64,000 nt of DNA from an uncultured Lachnospiraceae bacterium (GTDB taxonomy: Bacteria > Bacillota > Clostridia > Lachnospirales > Lachnospiraceae). The position numbers were made by a program, and so were the translations under genes. The notes under the pieces were generated by a model that was not told the origin of the DNA, did not search any database, and worked only from the letters and a program-made list of their open reading frames with translations. Each line of letters starts with the position of its first letter. Positions within the stretch are counted from its first letter, which is position 1. The DNA lies in assembly GCA_910586015.1 (NCBI GenBank), contig CAJUGJ010000015.1, positions 29,801 through 93,800 of the forward strand, written 5' to 3'. This document shows positions 18,409-27,850 of this stretch, piece after piece.

Positions 18409-19338
18409 ATGTTACATATTACATCATTAGAAGAAGGGCTTGATTTATTTAAGACACTTGGTTCAGATATTCGTATAGCTATTATCAAACAATTATTACA
18501 GAATAAAAAAATGAATATGAATGAATTGGCAAGTAGTCTTAATATTACAAATGGTGCTTTAACCAGTCATATTAAACGTTTGGAAGACTGTGGAATTATT
18601 ACAATTTCGAATGAATCAACTGGACATGGAAATGAAAAGAGATGCTCCCTTCATCTCGATAAAATATTAATTGATATCTTGCCTCCTGATGATAATTGTA
18701 ATATTTATGAAACAGATATTAAAATTGGACAGTATTGTGATTATCAGGTATCTCCAACTTGTGGTCTTGCTACAACTTCCTCCTTGATTGGAGAAGTAGA
18801 TAATATCCGATATTTTTCTCATCCTGATCGAATGGATGCTAATATTATATGGTTTAGTAAAGGTTATGTTGAATATATTATCCCAAACTTTATTCCAGCA
18901 TCTCAAAAAATTGAACAAATTATGATTTCAGTAGAATTAGGTTCAGAAGCTCCTGGTAGTAACAGTACATGGCCTTCCGATATCCATTTTTATCTGAATG
19001 GAATATGCCTTGGATATTGGACAAGCCCAGGAGATTTTGGAGATGAAAGAGGACTGTTTACTCCATCTTGGTGGTTTCCAAATTGGAATCAATATGGAAT
19101 GTTAAAGCTGATTGTAGTCAATCAAGAAGGTACTTTTATAGATGGTCTTAAGATCTCAGAAGTATCTTTAAACTCATTGAAATTAGATTTCAGAAGTCCG
19201 TTAAAATTAAAATTTGCAGTTCCTGAAACTACAAAACATATTGGAGGGGTTACCATTTTTGGTTCTGGATTTGGAAACTACAATCAAGATATCCATGTCT
19301 GTATTGGTTATAAACCAATTTATTCAGAAGAAAAATAA
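18409..19338 (+). CDS. ArsR-type winged-helix regulator with a C-terminal ligand domain
   Basis: A 309-residue protein and the only plus-strand gene in the arabinan locus. Residues 10-85 form an ArsR/HTH_5 winged helix (TLGSDIRIAIIKQLL, then NELASSLNITNGALTSHIKRL). Residues 100-305 form an unusual, probably beta-rich, sensory region containing WPSDIHFYLNGICLGYW and a Cys pair candidate (YCDYQVSPTCG). Such long ArsR-like proteins beside sugar genes are thought to sense a sugar rather than a metal; this is inference. It is divergent from the transporter operon, with a repeated candidate operator between them, and ends at a strong hairpin shared with the GH43 gene converging on it. Confidence 0.82.
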   Translation: MLHITSLEEGLDLFKTLGSDIRIAIIKQLLQNKKMNMNELASSLNITNGALTSHIKRLEDCGIITISNESTGHGNEKRCSLHLDKILIDILPPDDNCNIYETDIKIGQYCDYQVSPTCGLATTSSLIGEVDNIRYFSHPDRMDANIIWFSKGYVEYIIPNFIPASQKIEQIMISVELGSEAPGSNSTWPSDIHFYLNGICLGYWTSPGDFGDERGLFTPSWWFPNWNQYGMLKLIVVNQEGTFIDGLKISEVSLNSLKLDFRSPLKLKFAVPETTKHIGGVTIFGSGFGNYNQDIHVCIGYKPIYSEEK

Positions 19339-19354
19339 TACAATAAAAATTTTT

Positions 19355-19402
19355 AGGAGTTATTATACTAAGAATCATTTCATTCTTAGTATAATAACTC
19401 CT
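19355..19402. terminator. Bidirectional terminator
   Basis: A perfect 21-base-pair inverted repeat (AGGAGTTATTATACTAAGAAT and its complement, six-base loop) lies between two convergent genes. T-rich runs on both sides allow it to act in both directions. Confidence 0.92.
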
Positions 19403-19417
19403 TGTTAATACTCTTAT

Positions 19418-20395
19418 TTACTTTTGTTTTTCATATTCAAAAACAGGTCTTCCATCATCATTCCAATGAATCGTCAGTTTTCTGGCATGTCTGTTTGGAT
19501 CATATAATGGATCTCCGATAATCTCTTCATATGGTCTAGCATGATAAATCATAATGTCTTTCGTTCCATCTTCGGATTTTACAAAACAATTATGTCCAGG
19601 TCCATAAATTCCCTTTTCACTGTCTGTCTTTAAAACAGGATATCTATCTTTTTTCCATGAAAGAGGATCACATAAATCTGTTCCTTCTTTTGCAGTCAAC
19701 ATTCCAACACAATAACATGCTCCTGTTGAACTTGCTGAAAAGGTTAAAAAAATGTTTCCATCATGTTTTAAAACAGCAGGTCCTTCATTCACCCAAAAGT
19801 CTACTCTTTCCCAATCATAGTCTGGAGTGGTCAAAAGCACCTGAACCGTCTTTAATTTCCAAGGAGTTTCTAATTGGGCAATATAGAGATTTGAAATCAT
19901 CTTCCCGACACCAACTTTTTCTGCCCAGACATAATAATAAGTTCCTGCACTTTCAAATACTGTAGCATCTAAAGAAAATGCACGAAAAGAAAACTCATCT
20001 TCATTTGCACACTGCATCTTCCCCTTTTCTATCCAATTTCCAGTCATCGGATCGGCATCTGCACATTCTAGTACATAAGGGCGAATTTCCCAAATATTTT
20101 CCTCTTCTCCAGCCGCAAAATAAATATACCATTTACCTTGTAAGTAATGCAGTTCAGGAGCCCAAATATGTTTACTCATTATTCCATTTGTATGCTTTGT
20201 CCAAACAGTAACTTCTTCTGCCCTGCTAAGTCCATCAAGTGTATCTGCTTTACGTAAAATAATTCGATCATAGGCTGGAACTGAACCTGTAAAATAGTAT
20301 GTTCCATCTGTATGTTTGTACACATAAGGATCTGCACGTTCTTCAATCCATGCCTCATTATATACTGTCTTTTCATAATTTTTTATATTTGTCAT
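19418..20395 (-). CDS. GH43 alpha-L-arabinofuranosidase-like enzyme
   Basis: A 325-residue GH43 enzyme without a signal peptide, so probably cytoplasmic. The family acids are visible as Asp22 (ERADPYVY), an Asp near 143 (FSLDATVFE) and a Glu near 200 (VNEGPAVLKH). GKWYIYFAAG and GIYGPGHNCFVKSEDG are typical GH43 strands. Its fold-length and motifs fit exo-acting arabinofuranosidases that trim imported arabino-oligosaccharides. It differs clearly from the GH43 at 3967-5268, so the two enzymes probably split endo and exo roles. It converges on the ArsR-type regulator gene. Confidence 0.87.
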   Translation of the reverse strand: MTNIKNYEKTVYNEAWIEERADPYVYKHTDGTYYFTGSVPAYDRIILRKADTLDGLSRAEEVTVWTKHTNGIMSKHIWAPELHYLQGKWYIYFAAGEEENIWEIRPYVLECADADPMTGNWIEKGKMQCANEDEFSFRAFSLDATVFESAGTYYYVWAEKVGVGKMISNLYIAQLETPWKLKTVQVLLTTPDYDWERVDFWVNEGPAVLKHDGNIFLTFSASSTGACYCVGMLTAKEGTDLCDPLSWKKDRYPVLKTDSEKGIYGPGHNCFVKSEDGTKDIMIYHARPYEEIIGDPLYDPNRHARKLTIHWNDDGRPVFEYEKQK

Positions 20396-20414
20396 ACCTT
20401 TTCTCCTATTCTAT

Positions 20415-20639
20415 CTAATTTTTCCTAACTCTTCGAATCAGACGTATTAACATCATTATAGTTGAGCCAATTAGACCTAAAATCAATATTGTTTGAATTG
20501 TCCATTGTAAATGCAGGATACTATATGTCAAGAGATGAAAAAGTAAAAGCATAACGATACAATATCCAAAATATACTATATAAACCAGCAAATTCCAAAC
20601 AATTTCTTTAATTGTATCTATTTTTTTATGATCATTCAT
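20415..20639 (-). CDS. Small membrane protein of unknown function
   Basis: A 74-residue protein with two predicted transmembrane helices (about residues 15-40 and 44-65) and a basic tail (RLIRRVRKN). It starts at 20639 behind an AAGAGGTATAAGTT leader. It lies between the GH43 gene and the DUF6062 gene on the same strand. No family is recognised. Confidence 0.6.
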   Translation of the reverse strand: MNDHKKIDTIKEIVWNLLVYIVYFGYCIVMLLLFHLLTYSILHLQWTIQTILILGLIGSTIMMLIRLIRRVRKN

Positions 20640-20658
20640 AACTTATACCTCTTAGTTT

Positions 20659-21381
20659 TTATAAATCAATTTGTATGCTATTTACTTTTTCTACAGTTCT
20701 CGGCAGAGCATCTTTTGAATTTTTCCACGGTTCATCGGCAAATCGATAATCAAATTTATCTGTAAACCACTCTAAATCATCTCTAACTCGTTTCATATTT
20801 TCTAAATATAATTGGTTGAGTTCATGAACAAACTCTTCTAATTCTTTGCCATGTAAATGTGTAGAAGACAATTCATATAATAGTGCATAATGTTTTGAAC
20901 AAAATCCTTTACTAGAATGAAATTTCTTTCGAAATTCTTCGTCAGTATGGTATAAATAAAATACTGTGACTAAGTATCGTTCAAACATAACATGAATTCG
21001 ATTACAAATATAACACGAACTTTCTAAACCATCAAAAAAATGTTTTATAGGAGAAACTTCTGTTTTTTTTCGAAATAATCCACTACCTGTGGGCTTACTG
21101 CTTTTTATTACTTTTTCAGCCTCTTTAATCGTTCGATTTAGATGTGTTAAAAGAATTAAAGCCATTCCAAGACGATTTTGACTTTTATATAACATTCGAA
21201 TATGTTCCGCACAAAATCCAACTCGATCTGTTTCCATTCGAACGTCATCTTCCATATAACTTGGACCTATTGTAAATTCAACTGCATCTTTTTCTAGGCA
21301 ACGATACATTTCACAGATAGGACACTCACAATCTTTATCAAATGCGTCATTTACTGGAATTGTATATAATTGTTCTTTCAC
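20659..21381 (-). CDS. DUF6062 family cysteine-rich protein
   Basis: A 240-residue protein of the DUF6062 type. Paired cysteines appear at CECPIC (residues about 18-23), GFCAEH (about 54-59), SCYICNRIH (about 122-130) and GFCSKHYALLYE (about 160-171). This looks like a set of zinc-binding CxxC/CxxH knuckles in a mostly helical protein. The stop-start ATGA overlap shows it is translated with the DUF2225 gene just upstream. No function is established for either family. Their linkage and shared zinc-type motifs suggest a joint role. Confidence 0.82.
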   Translation of the reverse strand: MKEQLYTIPVNDAFDKDCECPICEMYRCLEKDAVEFTIGPSYMEDDVRMETDRVGFCAEHIRMLYKSQNRLGMALILLTHLNRTIKEAEKVIKSSKPTGSGLFRKKTEVSPIKHFFDGLESSCYICNRIHVMFERYLVTVFYLYHTDEEFRKKFHSSKGFCSKHYALLYELSSTHLHGKELEEFVHELNQLYLENMKRVRDDLEWFTDKFDYRFADEPWKNSKDALPRTVEKVNSIQIDL

Positions 21382-22247
21382 CTATTATCCTCTACTTTCT
21401 TTTCCTCTTGTTCCTTTTTTTCTTTCATCACACATTCTTTTAAATCTCTTGCTTTTTCCTTTGTACGATCATTGGCATTTTTAGAAGTAAGTACTTTTGA
21501 AATCCATCTCATAGAATCATCTAAATGTCCTGTCTGTCTGGCTAGAGCAGCTATAAGATATGTTATGGTATCCTCATCCATTCCACATATAGGAAATGTT
21601 TCTTTAGAAAAAGCCTCCGTAAATTCTTTGTAGGCATTTCCAAGAAATTCTTTTTCCTCTTCTTCTAGCTTTTTTATTACCTCATTATAATCTTTTGTAT
21701 CTGTAGAAAGATTTTCTGCCTTTCCACGATATAACCATCCAATTTTCAGACAAGTATATGCTATTTCACTCAACTTTGCCCGTTTTACAAGCGTATTTGC
21801 TAAAGCCACTTTATATTTAGCAATCGCCTCATCATATGTAATAAAATCCCCTTCTTTTTCAAATCCTTTAAAATTAGGGGAAATCTTTTCACGGATCAAT
21901 TTACATTGTGCAGAAGTCAAATACTCAAAATATCGACTTAATGCTGCGTATCCACAAACCGGACATCCAACGGCATCATACTTTAAAGAATCTACAAACA
22001 GATACTTTGGTCGAAGATCTAAATCTGTAGAAAGTAATTTTACTCTTCCAGTTTTGACTGTTTTTGATTTGAATTGACTATCGCAAACCGGACAGCGGAA
22101 TGTTTTTTCAAAAATAAAATCCTTTTCTGCATCCTGCTCTTTTTTTTGCTGTGTTTCAGTCTTGTCCTCTTTTTCGGATACGGATACTGGCTTTTCTGCT
22201 GGTTTTGTATTTTTCCGAGATACAAGATTTGAAAATAAATTTGACAT
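21378..22247 (-). CDS. DUF2225 family zinc-ribbon protein
   Basis: A 289-residue protein with a charged, low-complexity N-terminus (residues 14-45, Lys/Glu/Gln rich). A DUF2225 domain follows, with CPVCDSQF (about 52-59) and CPVCGYAALSRYF (about 94-106), which would make a zinc site. The C-terminal half is helical with TPR-like spacing (about 130-275). It has no signal peptide. It overlaps the DUF6062 gene by four bases and is the upstream partner in that pair. The biochemical role is unknown. Confidence 0.83.
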   Translation of the reverse strand: MSNLFSNLVSRKNTKPAEKPVSVSEKEDKTETQQKKEQDAEKDFIFEKTFRCPVCDSQFKSKTVKTGRVKLLSTDLDLRPKYLFVDSLKYDAVGCPVCGYAALSRYFEYLTSAQCKLIREKISPNFKGFEKEGDFITYDEAIAKYKVALANTLVKRAKLSEIAYTCLKIGWLYRGKAENLSTDTKDYNEVIKKLEEEEKEFLGNAYKEFTEAFSKETFPICGMDEDTITYLIAALARQTGHLDDSMRWISKVLTSKNANDRTKEKARDLKECVMKEKKEQEEKKVEDNR

Positions 22248-22266
22248 CCCGCTTTTCCTCCTTTAG

Positions 22267-23964
22267 TTAGTTCAACTTATAGCTGCTTTTTAATGAAGCA
22301 ATACGATTAAATACCAAATGTTCTGGTGTAGAGTCTTTATAATCTACACAGAAAAATCCATTGCGTAAAAACTGATAACTGTCATATGGCTTTGCTTCTA
22401 ATACTACAGGCTCTAAATAACAGGAATCTAGTACAGAAATTGAATTTGGATTCAAATTTATTGTACCGTCTTCATTATAAACTCCCTTTTGCTCATCCAC
22501 CAGATTTTCATATAATCTTACTGTAGACTTAACTGCTTTATCTGCATTGACCCAATGAATGGTTCCCTTTACTTTACGTGCTGTAAAACCACTTCCACTT
22601 TTAGTTTCAGGATCATAAGTACATAATACTTTTGTCACCTTGCCAGATTCATCGGTTTCATATCCTGTACAGGTAACAAAATACGCATTCATTAAACGTA
22701 CTTCATTTCCCGGGAATAATCTAAAATATTTTTTTGGTGGCTCTATCTTAAAATCATCTCGTTCTATCCAAAGTTCTCTACCAAATAGAACTTGTCTTGT
22801 TCCTAATTCTTCATTTTCAGGATTATTTGGGACAGTTAACCATTCCGTTTGGTCTTCTGGATAATTGGTAATAACTAACTTAATTGGATCTAGTACTGCC
22901 ATAATTCTCTTGCGCTTTAGTTTTAAATCTTCTCGAATACAATATTCCAACATCGCATAATCTACAGAACTATTTCCCTTTGATACTCCACACAACTCCA
23001 TAAACATCTGAATCGATTCTGGCGTAAAACCACGACGGCGTAATGCACTGATTGTTACTAATCTTGGATCATCCCAACCATCTACAATTCCATCTTCTAC
23101 TAACTTTTTAATATATCTTTTACCTGTTACTACATTTGTTAAATACATTTTTGCAAACTCAATTTGTTTTGGTGGATATTCATACTCTAATTCCTGAACC
23201 ACCCAATCATATAATGGGCGATGATCTTCAAATTCTAAAGTACAAATGGAATGTGTTATTCCTTCTACTGCATCTTCGATTGGATGTGCAAAATCATACA
23301 TCGGATAGATACACCATTTATCTTTTGTATTATGATGTGTCATTCTTGCAATTCGGTAAATGACAGGATCTCGTAAATTAATATTAGAAGAAGCCATATC
23401 AATCTTTGCACGAAGTACTTTTGATCCGTCTGGAAATTCTCCATTTTTCATCCGTTCAAACAAATCTAAATTCTCCTCTATGCTGCGATCACGAAATGGA
23501 CTGTTCTTTCCTGGTTCTTTCAATGTTCCACGATATTCTCTAATTTCATCTGCTGAAAGATCACATACAAATGCTTTTCCCTTTTTAATCAACTTTATTG
23601 CTGCTTCATACATCTGATCAAAATAATTAGACGCAAAAAACAGGCGGTCGTCAAATCTTCCGCCAATCCATTTTACATCTTCTATAATTGACTGTACAAA
23701 TTCTATCTTTTCTTTCATTGGATTTGTATCATCAAAACGAAGGTTAAACACTCCACCATATTTCTTTGCAAGACCATAATTTAATAAAATTGATTTTGCA
23801 TGACCAATATGCAGATATCCATTCGGTTCTGGCGGAAATCGAGTTACTACTGTCTTACAGTGTCCTTCTGCCAGATCCTTTTCAATGATCTGTTCAATAA
23901 AATTTTTTGAGGCATTTGTAAGTTCTTTCTCTTCCTCTAGTCCTTTGTTCTCATTTTCCATCAT
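22267..23964 (-). CDS. glnS: Glutaminyl-tRNA synthetase
   Basis: A 565-residue class I synthetase charging tRNA-Gln in the cytoplasm. The N-terminal catalytic fold carries RFPPEPNGYLHIGHAKS (HIGH motif near residue 52). The second signature reads VTGKRYIKKLV in place of the common MSKRKL. The C-terminal half (about 350-555) is the pair of anticodon-binding beta-barrels. Presence of GlnRS is typical of Lachnospiraceae and some other Clostridia, while many Firmicutes use the amidotransferase route only. It lies 19 bases upstream of the DUF2225 gene. Confidence 0.97.
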   Translation of the reverse strand: MMENENKGLEEEKELTNASKNFIEQIIEKDLAEGHCKTVVTRFPPEPNGYLHIGHAKSILLNYGLAKKYGGVFNLRFDDTNPMKEKIEFVQSIIEDVKWIGGRFDDRLFFASNYFDQMYEAAIKLIKKGKAFVCDLSADEIREYRGTLKEPGKNSPFRDRSIEENLDLFERMKNGEFPDGSKVLRAKIDMASSNINLRDPVIYRIARMTHHNTKDKWCIYPMYDFAHPIEDAVEGITHSICTLEFEDHRPLYDWVVQELEYEYPPKQIEFAKMYLTNVVTGKRYIKKLVEDGIVDGWDDPRLVTISALRRRGFTPESIQMFMELCGVSKGNSSVDYAMLEYCIREDLKLKRKRIMAVLDPIKLVITNYPEDQTEWLTVPNNPENEELGTRQVLFGRELWIERDDFKIEPPKKYFRLFPGNEVRLMNAYFVTCTGYETDESGKVTKVLCTYDPETKSGSGFTARKVKGTIHWVNADKAVKSTVRLYENLVDEQKGVYNEDGTINLNPNSISVLDSCYLEPVVLEAKPYDSYQFLRNGFFCVDYKDSTPEHLVFNRIASLKSSYKLN

Positions 23965-24089
23965 GCCGCTCTCCTAATTTCCATCTTTTTTTATCTAAAC
24001 TTATTTTTTATATAAATATATATTATCATACCATAAGATTGAAAAATAGGAAAGGGGCAGATGAAAAAAATAGAAATAAAACTTACCTT

Positions 24090-24710
24090 TTATGATGCTC
24101 GGTAAAAAATATGATCCCCAATAACAACATAGGCAATCTTATTTCTTTTACAATTTGCTTTTGTTGTACTAATATTGCCATTAAAATATAAAGCCTTTTC
24201 TGAAACAGCACGTTTTCCATTTAGTGCTGCCTTTGCTGCTTTTTTCGATTCTTCCATAGCAGCTTTATCGATTGAGTTTGCATAATTTCCTTTTTCGTAA
24301 AGTTTTAATGCCTTTTCTAATGGACTTCCCTTTGTTGTCCATTTTCCATTCTTTTTTACATAAGCAGGACTAAATTGTCGTCCCCATCGTTTACAATCAT
24401 AAATTACTTCTTGAATTGTTGTTACATGATCAAAAATATCACTTTCAACACGGTTTAAAATTACATTGGCAACTGCAAGCTTTCCTTTATATTCCTGACC
24501 GCGTGCCTCACAGTATATAATTGCAGTAAGATATTTTAAATCCTCGTTTGTATAAGAAGTTCCTCTACTTATTATATTGATAGATTCTGCTGCATAGACT
24601 GTGTGTTCTTTCTCTAAATCGGAACCGCAAAATCCATTATACAGCCCAATCATAAAACCCATTGTTATAAAAACAACCTTTATCTTCTTTTTTAATTGCT
24701 TTAATCTCAT
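24090..24710 (-). CDS. SleB-like cell wall hydrolase
   Basis: A 206-residue secreted protein with a basic N-terminus and hydrophobic signal segment (residues about 8-40). The Hydrolase_2/SleB catalytic domain is at about 57-205: LTAIIYCEARGQEYKGKLAVANVILNRV includes the catalytic Glu in CEARGQ, followed by FSPAY. SleB enzymes are lytic transglycosylases acting on spore cortex or vegetative peptidoglycan. There is no LysM or peptidoglycan-binding domain, so this is a minimal version and may act in vegetative cells. Its promoter region contains nested inverted repeats. Confidence 0.9.
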   Translation of the reverse strand: MRLKQLKKKIKVVFITMGFMIGLYNGFCGSDLEKEHTVYAAESINIISRGTSYTNEDLKYLTAIIYCEARGQEYKGKLAVANVILNRVESDIFDHVTTIQEVIYDCKRWGRQFSPAYVKKNGKWTTKGSPLEKALKLYEKGNYANSIDKAAMEESKKAAKAALNGKRAVSEKALYFNGNISTTKANCKRNKIAYVVIGDHIFYRAS

Positions 24711-24723
24711 TTGTTTTCCTCCT

Positions 24724-24807
24724 GCTACGGTTTTTATTAATTGTTACATTTTTATTTCTTGTTTAACAAGTTTGTAACATCTTACCGTAGCAAAAAGAAA
24801 AAGTCAA
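24724..24807 (-). promoter_or_regulatory. Promoter and nested inverted repeats before the SleB-like gene
   Basis: On the minus strand TTGACT (24807-24802), a 17-base spacer and TAAGAT (24784-24779) form a good promoter. Three concentric inverted repeats overlap it: GCTACGGT/ACCGTAGC (24724-24731 with 24784-24791), TGTTACA/TGTAACA, and CTTGTTTAACAAG at the centre. The outer left arm on the coding strand is in the promoter and its partner abuts the AGGAGG ribosome binding site, so the structure could be a DNA-level operator or an RNA leader fold. Confidence 0.55.
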
Positions 24808-24836
24808 GTAAATTAGTTAAATTACCATATATTACT

Positions 24837-26063
24837 TTAAGTAGTTCCTTCTTGTCGTTGTCGATATTCCGCTAATAATAGATCTACCATTCTTCCATAG
24901 CTTTGAACTCCATCTTCTTGATTGTTTATCTTTAAATACACATCGTTGATCTTATTAGCAGTATTACTGATCACTGTATTTTCAAACTGTTTCCAGTATA
25001 ACGAATTATCAACAAGATCCTGTATCATTCCTGCTGTATATAACTCTCTAACTTGATAATAAAGTTCTTTATTTTTTTTATATAAAGCATTAGCGGATAT
25101 AATTAAAGCTTCCATATATCCACTATAAACTAAATCTGGATTTCCTGAATGGATACAGGCAAGATAAGAAATATAATTTGCTTCATCTTCTCGGATAAAT
25201 CCATGTAAGTGTGCCAATTCATGACACATCGTTGAACCTAAAGAATAATCAGGAATATCCACATTTACATTTGCTTCCATCGTAAAAGGAATGAAAATTC
25301 CTGTAATCTCAGTTCTTGACATTAATTTGGAAAGTAGAACTGGTTTAGGAGAAGAATATATTCCAGATAGGATTGGATATTGTCTTGCTAATGTAATATA
25401 GGCTTGTTTTGCTGCATTGCCTAACTCTTTTATACTGCCTTGATACTGATAGATTTTGGATTCTTCTTCTGATAAAAGTTCTTCTCTTGCATACCCTGCA
25501 TATTGTGCAAGTTCTTTGCACAATCCATAGAGTTCTTCTACAGAAGATTCTTTTACCTCTAAACCACTATAATAACTAAACGGATAACGATAATAATTCA
25601 CTCCACATCCCAATACAAACCATAAAAACAAAACTCCCCCTGCTGTAAGAACCCCTTTCCCCGCATGAATCAGTCCATCCTGAATACGTTTTCGTCGCTG
25701 TTCTTTCTGTCTTACAAGTCGAATAAAATGTATCAGAAAAAAAAGAAATAATACTGGAATTCCGATCACAAGAATCATTTCTGCAAGTGAAAAAGGAATC
25801 CATCCTGTTATTGTAGCAACACTTTGAGAAAAAAGCCAAAATATTCTCTTAGAAAATAATTCCTCTGCTAAAAAACTACTATTTTGAGCTAAAATCAAGC
25901 ATAGCCCACCAATCGGATAACATAAAAGAATCCACATCCATTTTTGACCTTTCAAACGTCTCTTTGGTTGATCTTTTATAATAACCTGTAGTTTTTCATG
26001 TGATATTTGTTCTTTTATTTTCTTATTTATTCTTAATTTTGTCCTATGACTCATGTATTTCAT
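24837..26063 (-). CDS. DUF3810 family membrane zinc-peptidase-like protein
   Basis: A 408-residue membrane protein with three predicted helices in the first 160 residues (about 42-60, 85-118, 135-155). An extracytoplasmic domain then contains CHELAHLHGFIREDEANY (about 275), an HExxH zinc-peptidase signature with a downstream Glu. This is the layout of DUF3810 proteins, whose substrate is not known. It follows pepF closely on the same strand (5 bases), so the two are probably co-transcribed. A second Met (MSH, residue 4) could be the true start. Confidence 0.83.
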   Translation of the reverse strand: MKYMSHRTKLRINKKIKEQISHEKLQVIIKDQPKRRLKGQKWMWILLCYPIGGLCLILAQNSSFLAEELFSKRIFWLFSQSVATITGWIPFSLAEMILVIGIPVLFLFFLIHFIRLVRQKEQRRKRIQDGLIHAGKGVLTAGGVLFLWFVLGCGVNYYRYPFSYYSGLEVKESSVEELYGLCKELAQYAGYAREELLSEEESKIYQYQGSIKELGNAAKQAYITLARQYPILSGIYSSPKPVLLSKLMSRTEITGIFIPFTMEANVNVDIPDYSLGSTMCHELAHLHGFIREDEANYISYLACIHSGNPDLVYSGYMEALIISANALYKKNKELYYQVRELYTAGMIQDLVDNSLYWKQFENTVISNTANKINDVYLKINNQEDGVQSYGRMVDLLLAEYRQRQEGTT

Positions 26064-26068
26064 CCATT

Positions 26069-27850
26069 CTAATTTTGCTTTATCTGTTGTGATAATGCAA
26101 TAAACTCGTCAATCTCTTTTGCAAATGCTTCTAAGCCTGTACGGAAAAATTCTGGATTTGTCAAATCAATTCCTGCAACATTAGCAGCATCCTCTACACT
26201 ACATATTGGGGTAGAATATAACAATTTACGGTATTTTGGAAGAAATTCTTTTCCCTCTTTTTCATACTTTGCATATAATCCTCTGGCAAATAATCCGCCA
26301 AACGCATATGGGAAATTATAAAAACTCAAACCTGCACTGTAATAATGACTTTTACAAATCCACATATATGGGTGTAATGTTTCTTCTAAAAGCCCTTTTC
26401 CATATGCTTGTTTTTGAGCATTATGCATGAGTTCACATAATTCATCTGGAAATAAAAACTTATCCGAACGTTTTTCAAATACTGCTGATTCAAATAAAAA
26501 TCTGGAATAAATATCACAAATAATCTGTGCAGTATCTTGTAAGCGGCTTTCTAATAGAGCTAATTTTTCTTCACCAGATGCAGCAGAAATAGCTGCTTTC
26601 ATTACTACATTTTCATTAAATGTAGATGCTGTTTCTGCAACTGGCATGGTATAATCTGAATTTAAAATTCGATGAGAATGAATATTTTGATTGTGATATG
26701 CGTGTCCAAGTTCATGGGCAATCGTCACAATATCACTAAATGAACCATCAAAGTTTGTAAGTACTCGACTTTGTTTTAAAGTAGAAATATTACAGCAAAA
26801 AGCTCCTCCAACCTTTCCTTTACGAGGGAAGAAATCAATCCAAGCCTCTTCAAATGCTCTTCTTGCCATTTCCTTTAAGTCTGGTGCAAATGTTCCAAAT
26901 AACTCCAAAAGATAATCTTTTGCTTCCTGTGTTGTATAGGTTCGATGAACTTTTCCGACTGGTGCAAACATATCATACCAAGCAAGTCCGTTTTCAGAGC
27001 CAAACAACTTGCCTTTAGCTATGTAATACTCATGAAACTTTGGAAGATATTCTTTAATTGCAGTCAACATTGCTTCTAACGTTTCTCTCTTCATCCTAGA
27101 ATGTTTTAGTGTCATATCTAATGGTGACTCATATCCTCTTAGTTCTGTTGTCGTAATAGTCTGTAGTTTAATACTGTTAAGTGAAAATGCAACTGCATCC
27201 TGAATTTTTTCGTAACAGGCTAGTTCTGCCTCATAAGCTGCTTTACGTACTGTAGCGTCAGAACTATAAGCTAGATTTCGAATGGCAGAAAGAGTGGTTG
27301 TTTCTCCATTATATTCTACTTTTACCATAGAAGTTAAATAACTTTGCAAATCACTCCATGCTGTACCACCACTTAAATTTAACTTTGTCATAACCTCTTC
27401 TACATCTTCTGAACGCTGATATTTGACTGCTTCTTTTATCTGTTCTAACAGATCTTTATATTCTTTTAAGATTTCATCTTCTCCAATAACTTCTGTCAAA
27501 TCTGTCACATTTGCAATATAACTTTTCAGTCTGGTATATGCCTTTGTCATGTTACTAGATTTTTTCTCTATTAATCCTGAATAAGATGCACTTTGGCTGT
27601 CTGTTGTATCTGCACTCTGTCTTAAAACACAATAAACTCCGAGATTTGTCTGAAGCTGTGCGATCTCCTCTAACTTTAAAAGTCCTTCCCGGATTATCTC
27701 TCTTTGTTCTGTTTTATTATCAGAAAGTAACTTTTTATCAGCGAATTCATTAAACTCTTGGATTTTTTGATCTAATTTTTGTATATCTTCTAAAAACCTC
27801 TCATCTTCCCAACCAGTATATAATTCTTCTAATGACCAAACCTCATTTAT
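26069..27850 (-). CDS. pepF: M3 family oligoendopeptidase F, start codon apparently ATA
   Basis: A metallopeptidase of the thimet/PepF type that cleaves short peptides in the cytoplasm. The zinc site is TIAHELGHAYHNQ, and the PepF N-terminal region and C-terminal GLSFYNFPYAFGGLFARGLY are clear. The first standard start codon is ATG 27550, which would remove about 100 family-conserved residues. The same frame is open upstream to a stop at 27854-27856 and reads INEVWSLEELYTGWEDE, the normal PepF beginning. No ATG, GTG or TTG exists there. The codon at the right place is ATA (27850-27848), 7-10 bases after AAAGGAAG. An ATG at 27846 is out of frame by one base. Either ATA is used, or a one-base change has damaged the start. 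With the ATA start the protein is 593 residues, the usual length. Confidence 0.85.
   Translation of the reverse strand: MNEVWSLEELYTGWEDERFLEDIQKLDQKIQEFNEFADKKLLSDNKTEQREIIREGLLKLEEIAQLQTNLGVYCVLRQSADTTDSQSASYSGLIEKKSSNMTKAYTRLKSYIANVTDLTEVIGEDEILKEYKDLLEQIKEAVKYQRSEDVEEVMTKLNLSGGTAWSDLQSYLTSMVKVEYNGETTTLSAIRNLAYSSDATVRKAAYEAELACYEKIQDAVAFSLNSIKLQTITTTELRGYESPLDMTLKHSRMKRETLEAMLTAIKEYLPKFHEYYIAKGKLFGSENGLAWYDMFAPVGKVHRTYTTQEAKDYLLELFGTFAPDLKEMARRAFEEAWIDFFPRKGKVGGAFCCNISTLKQSRVLTNFDGSFSDIVTIAHELGHAYHNQNIHSHRILNSDYTMPVAETASTFNENVVMKAAISAASGEEKLALLESRLQDTAQIICDIYSRFLFESAVFEKRSDKFLFPDELCELMHNAQKQAYGKGLLEETLHPYMWICKSHYYSAGLSFYNFPYAFGGLFARGLYAKYEKEGKEFLPKYRKLLYSTPICSVEDAANVAGIDLTNPEFFRTGLEAFAKEIDEFIALSQQIKQN

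Noticed and set aside
18667..18918. Minus-strand frame opposite the ArsR-type regulator
   Set aside because: Ile/Asn-rich antisense shadow without a ribosome site.
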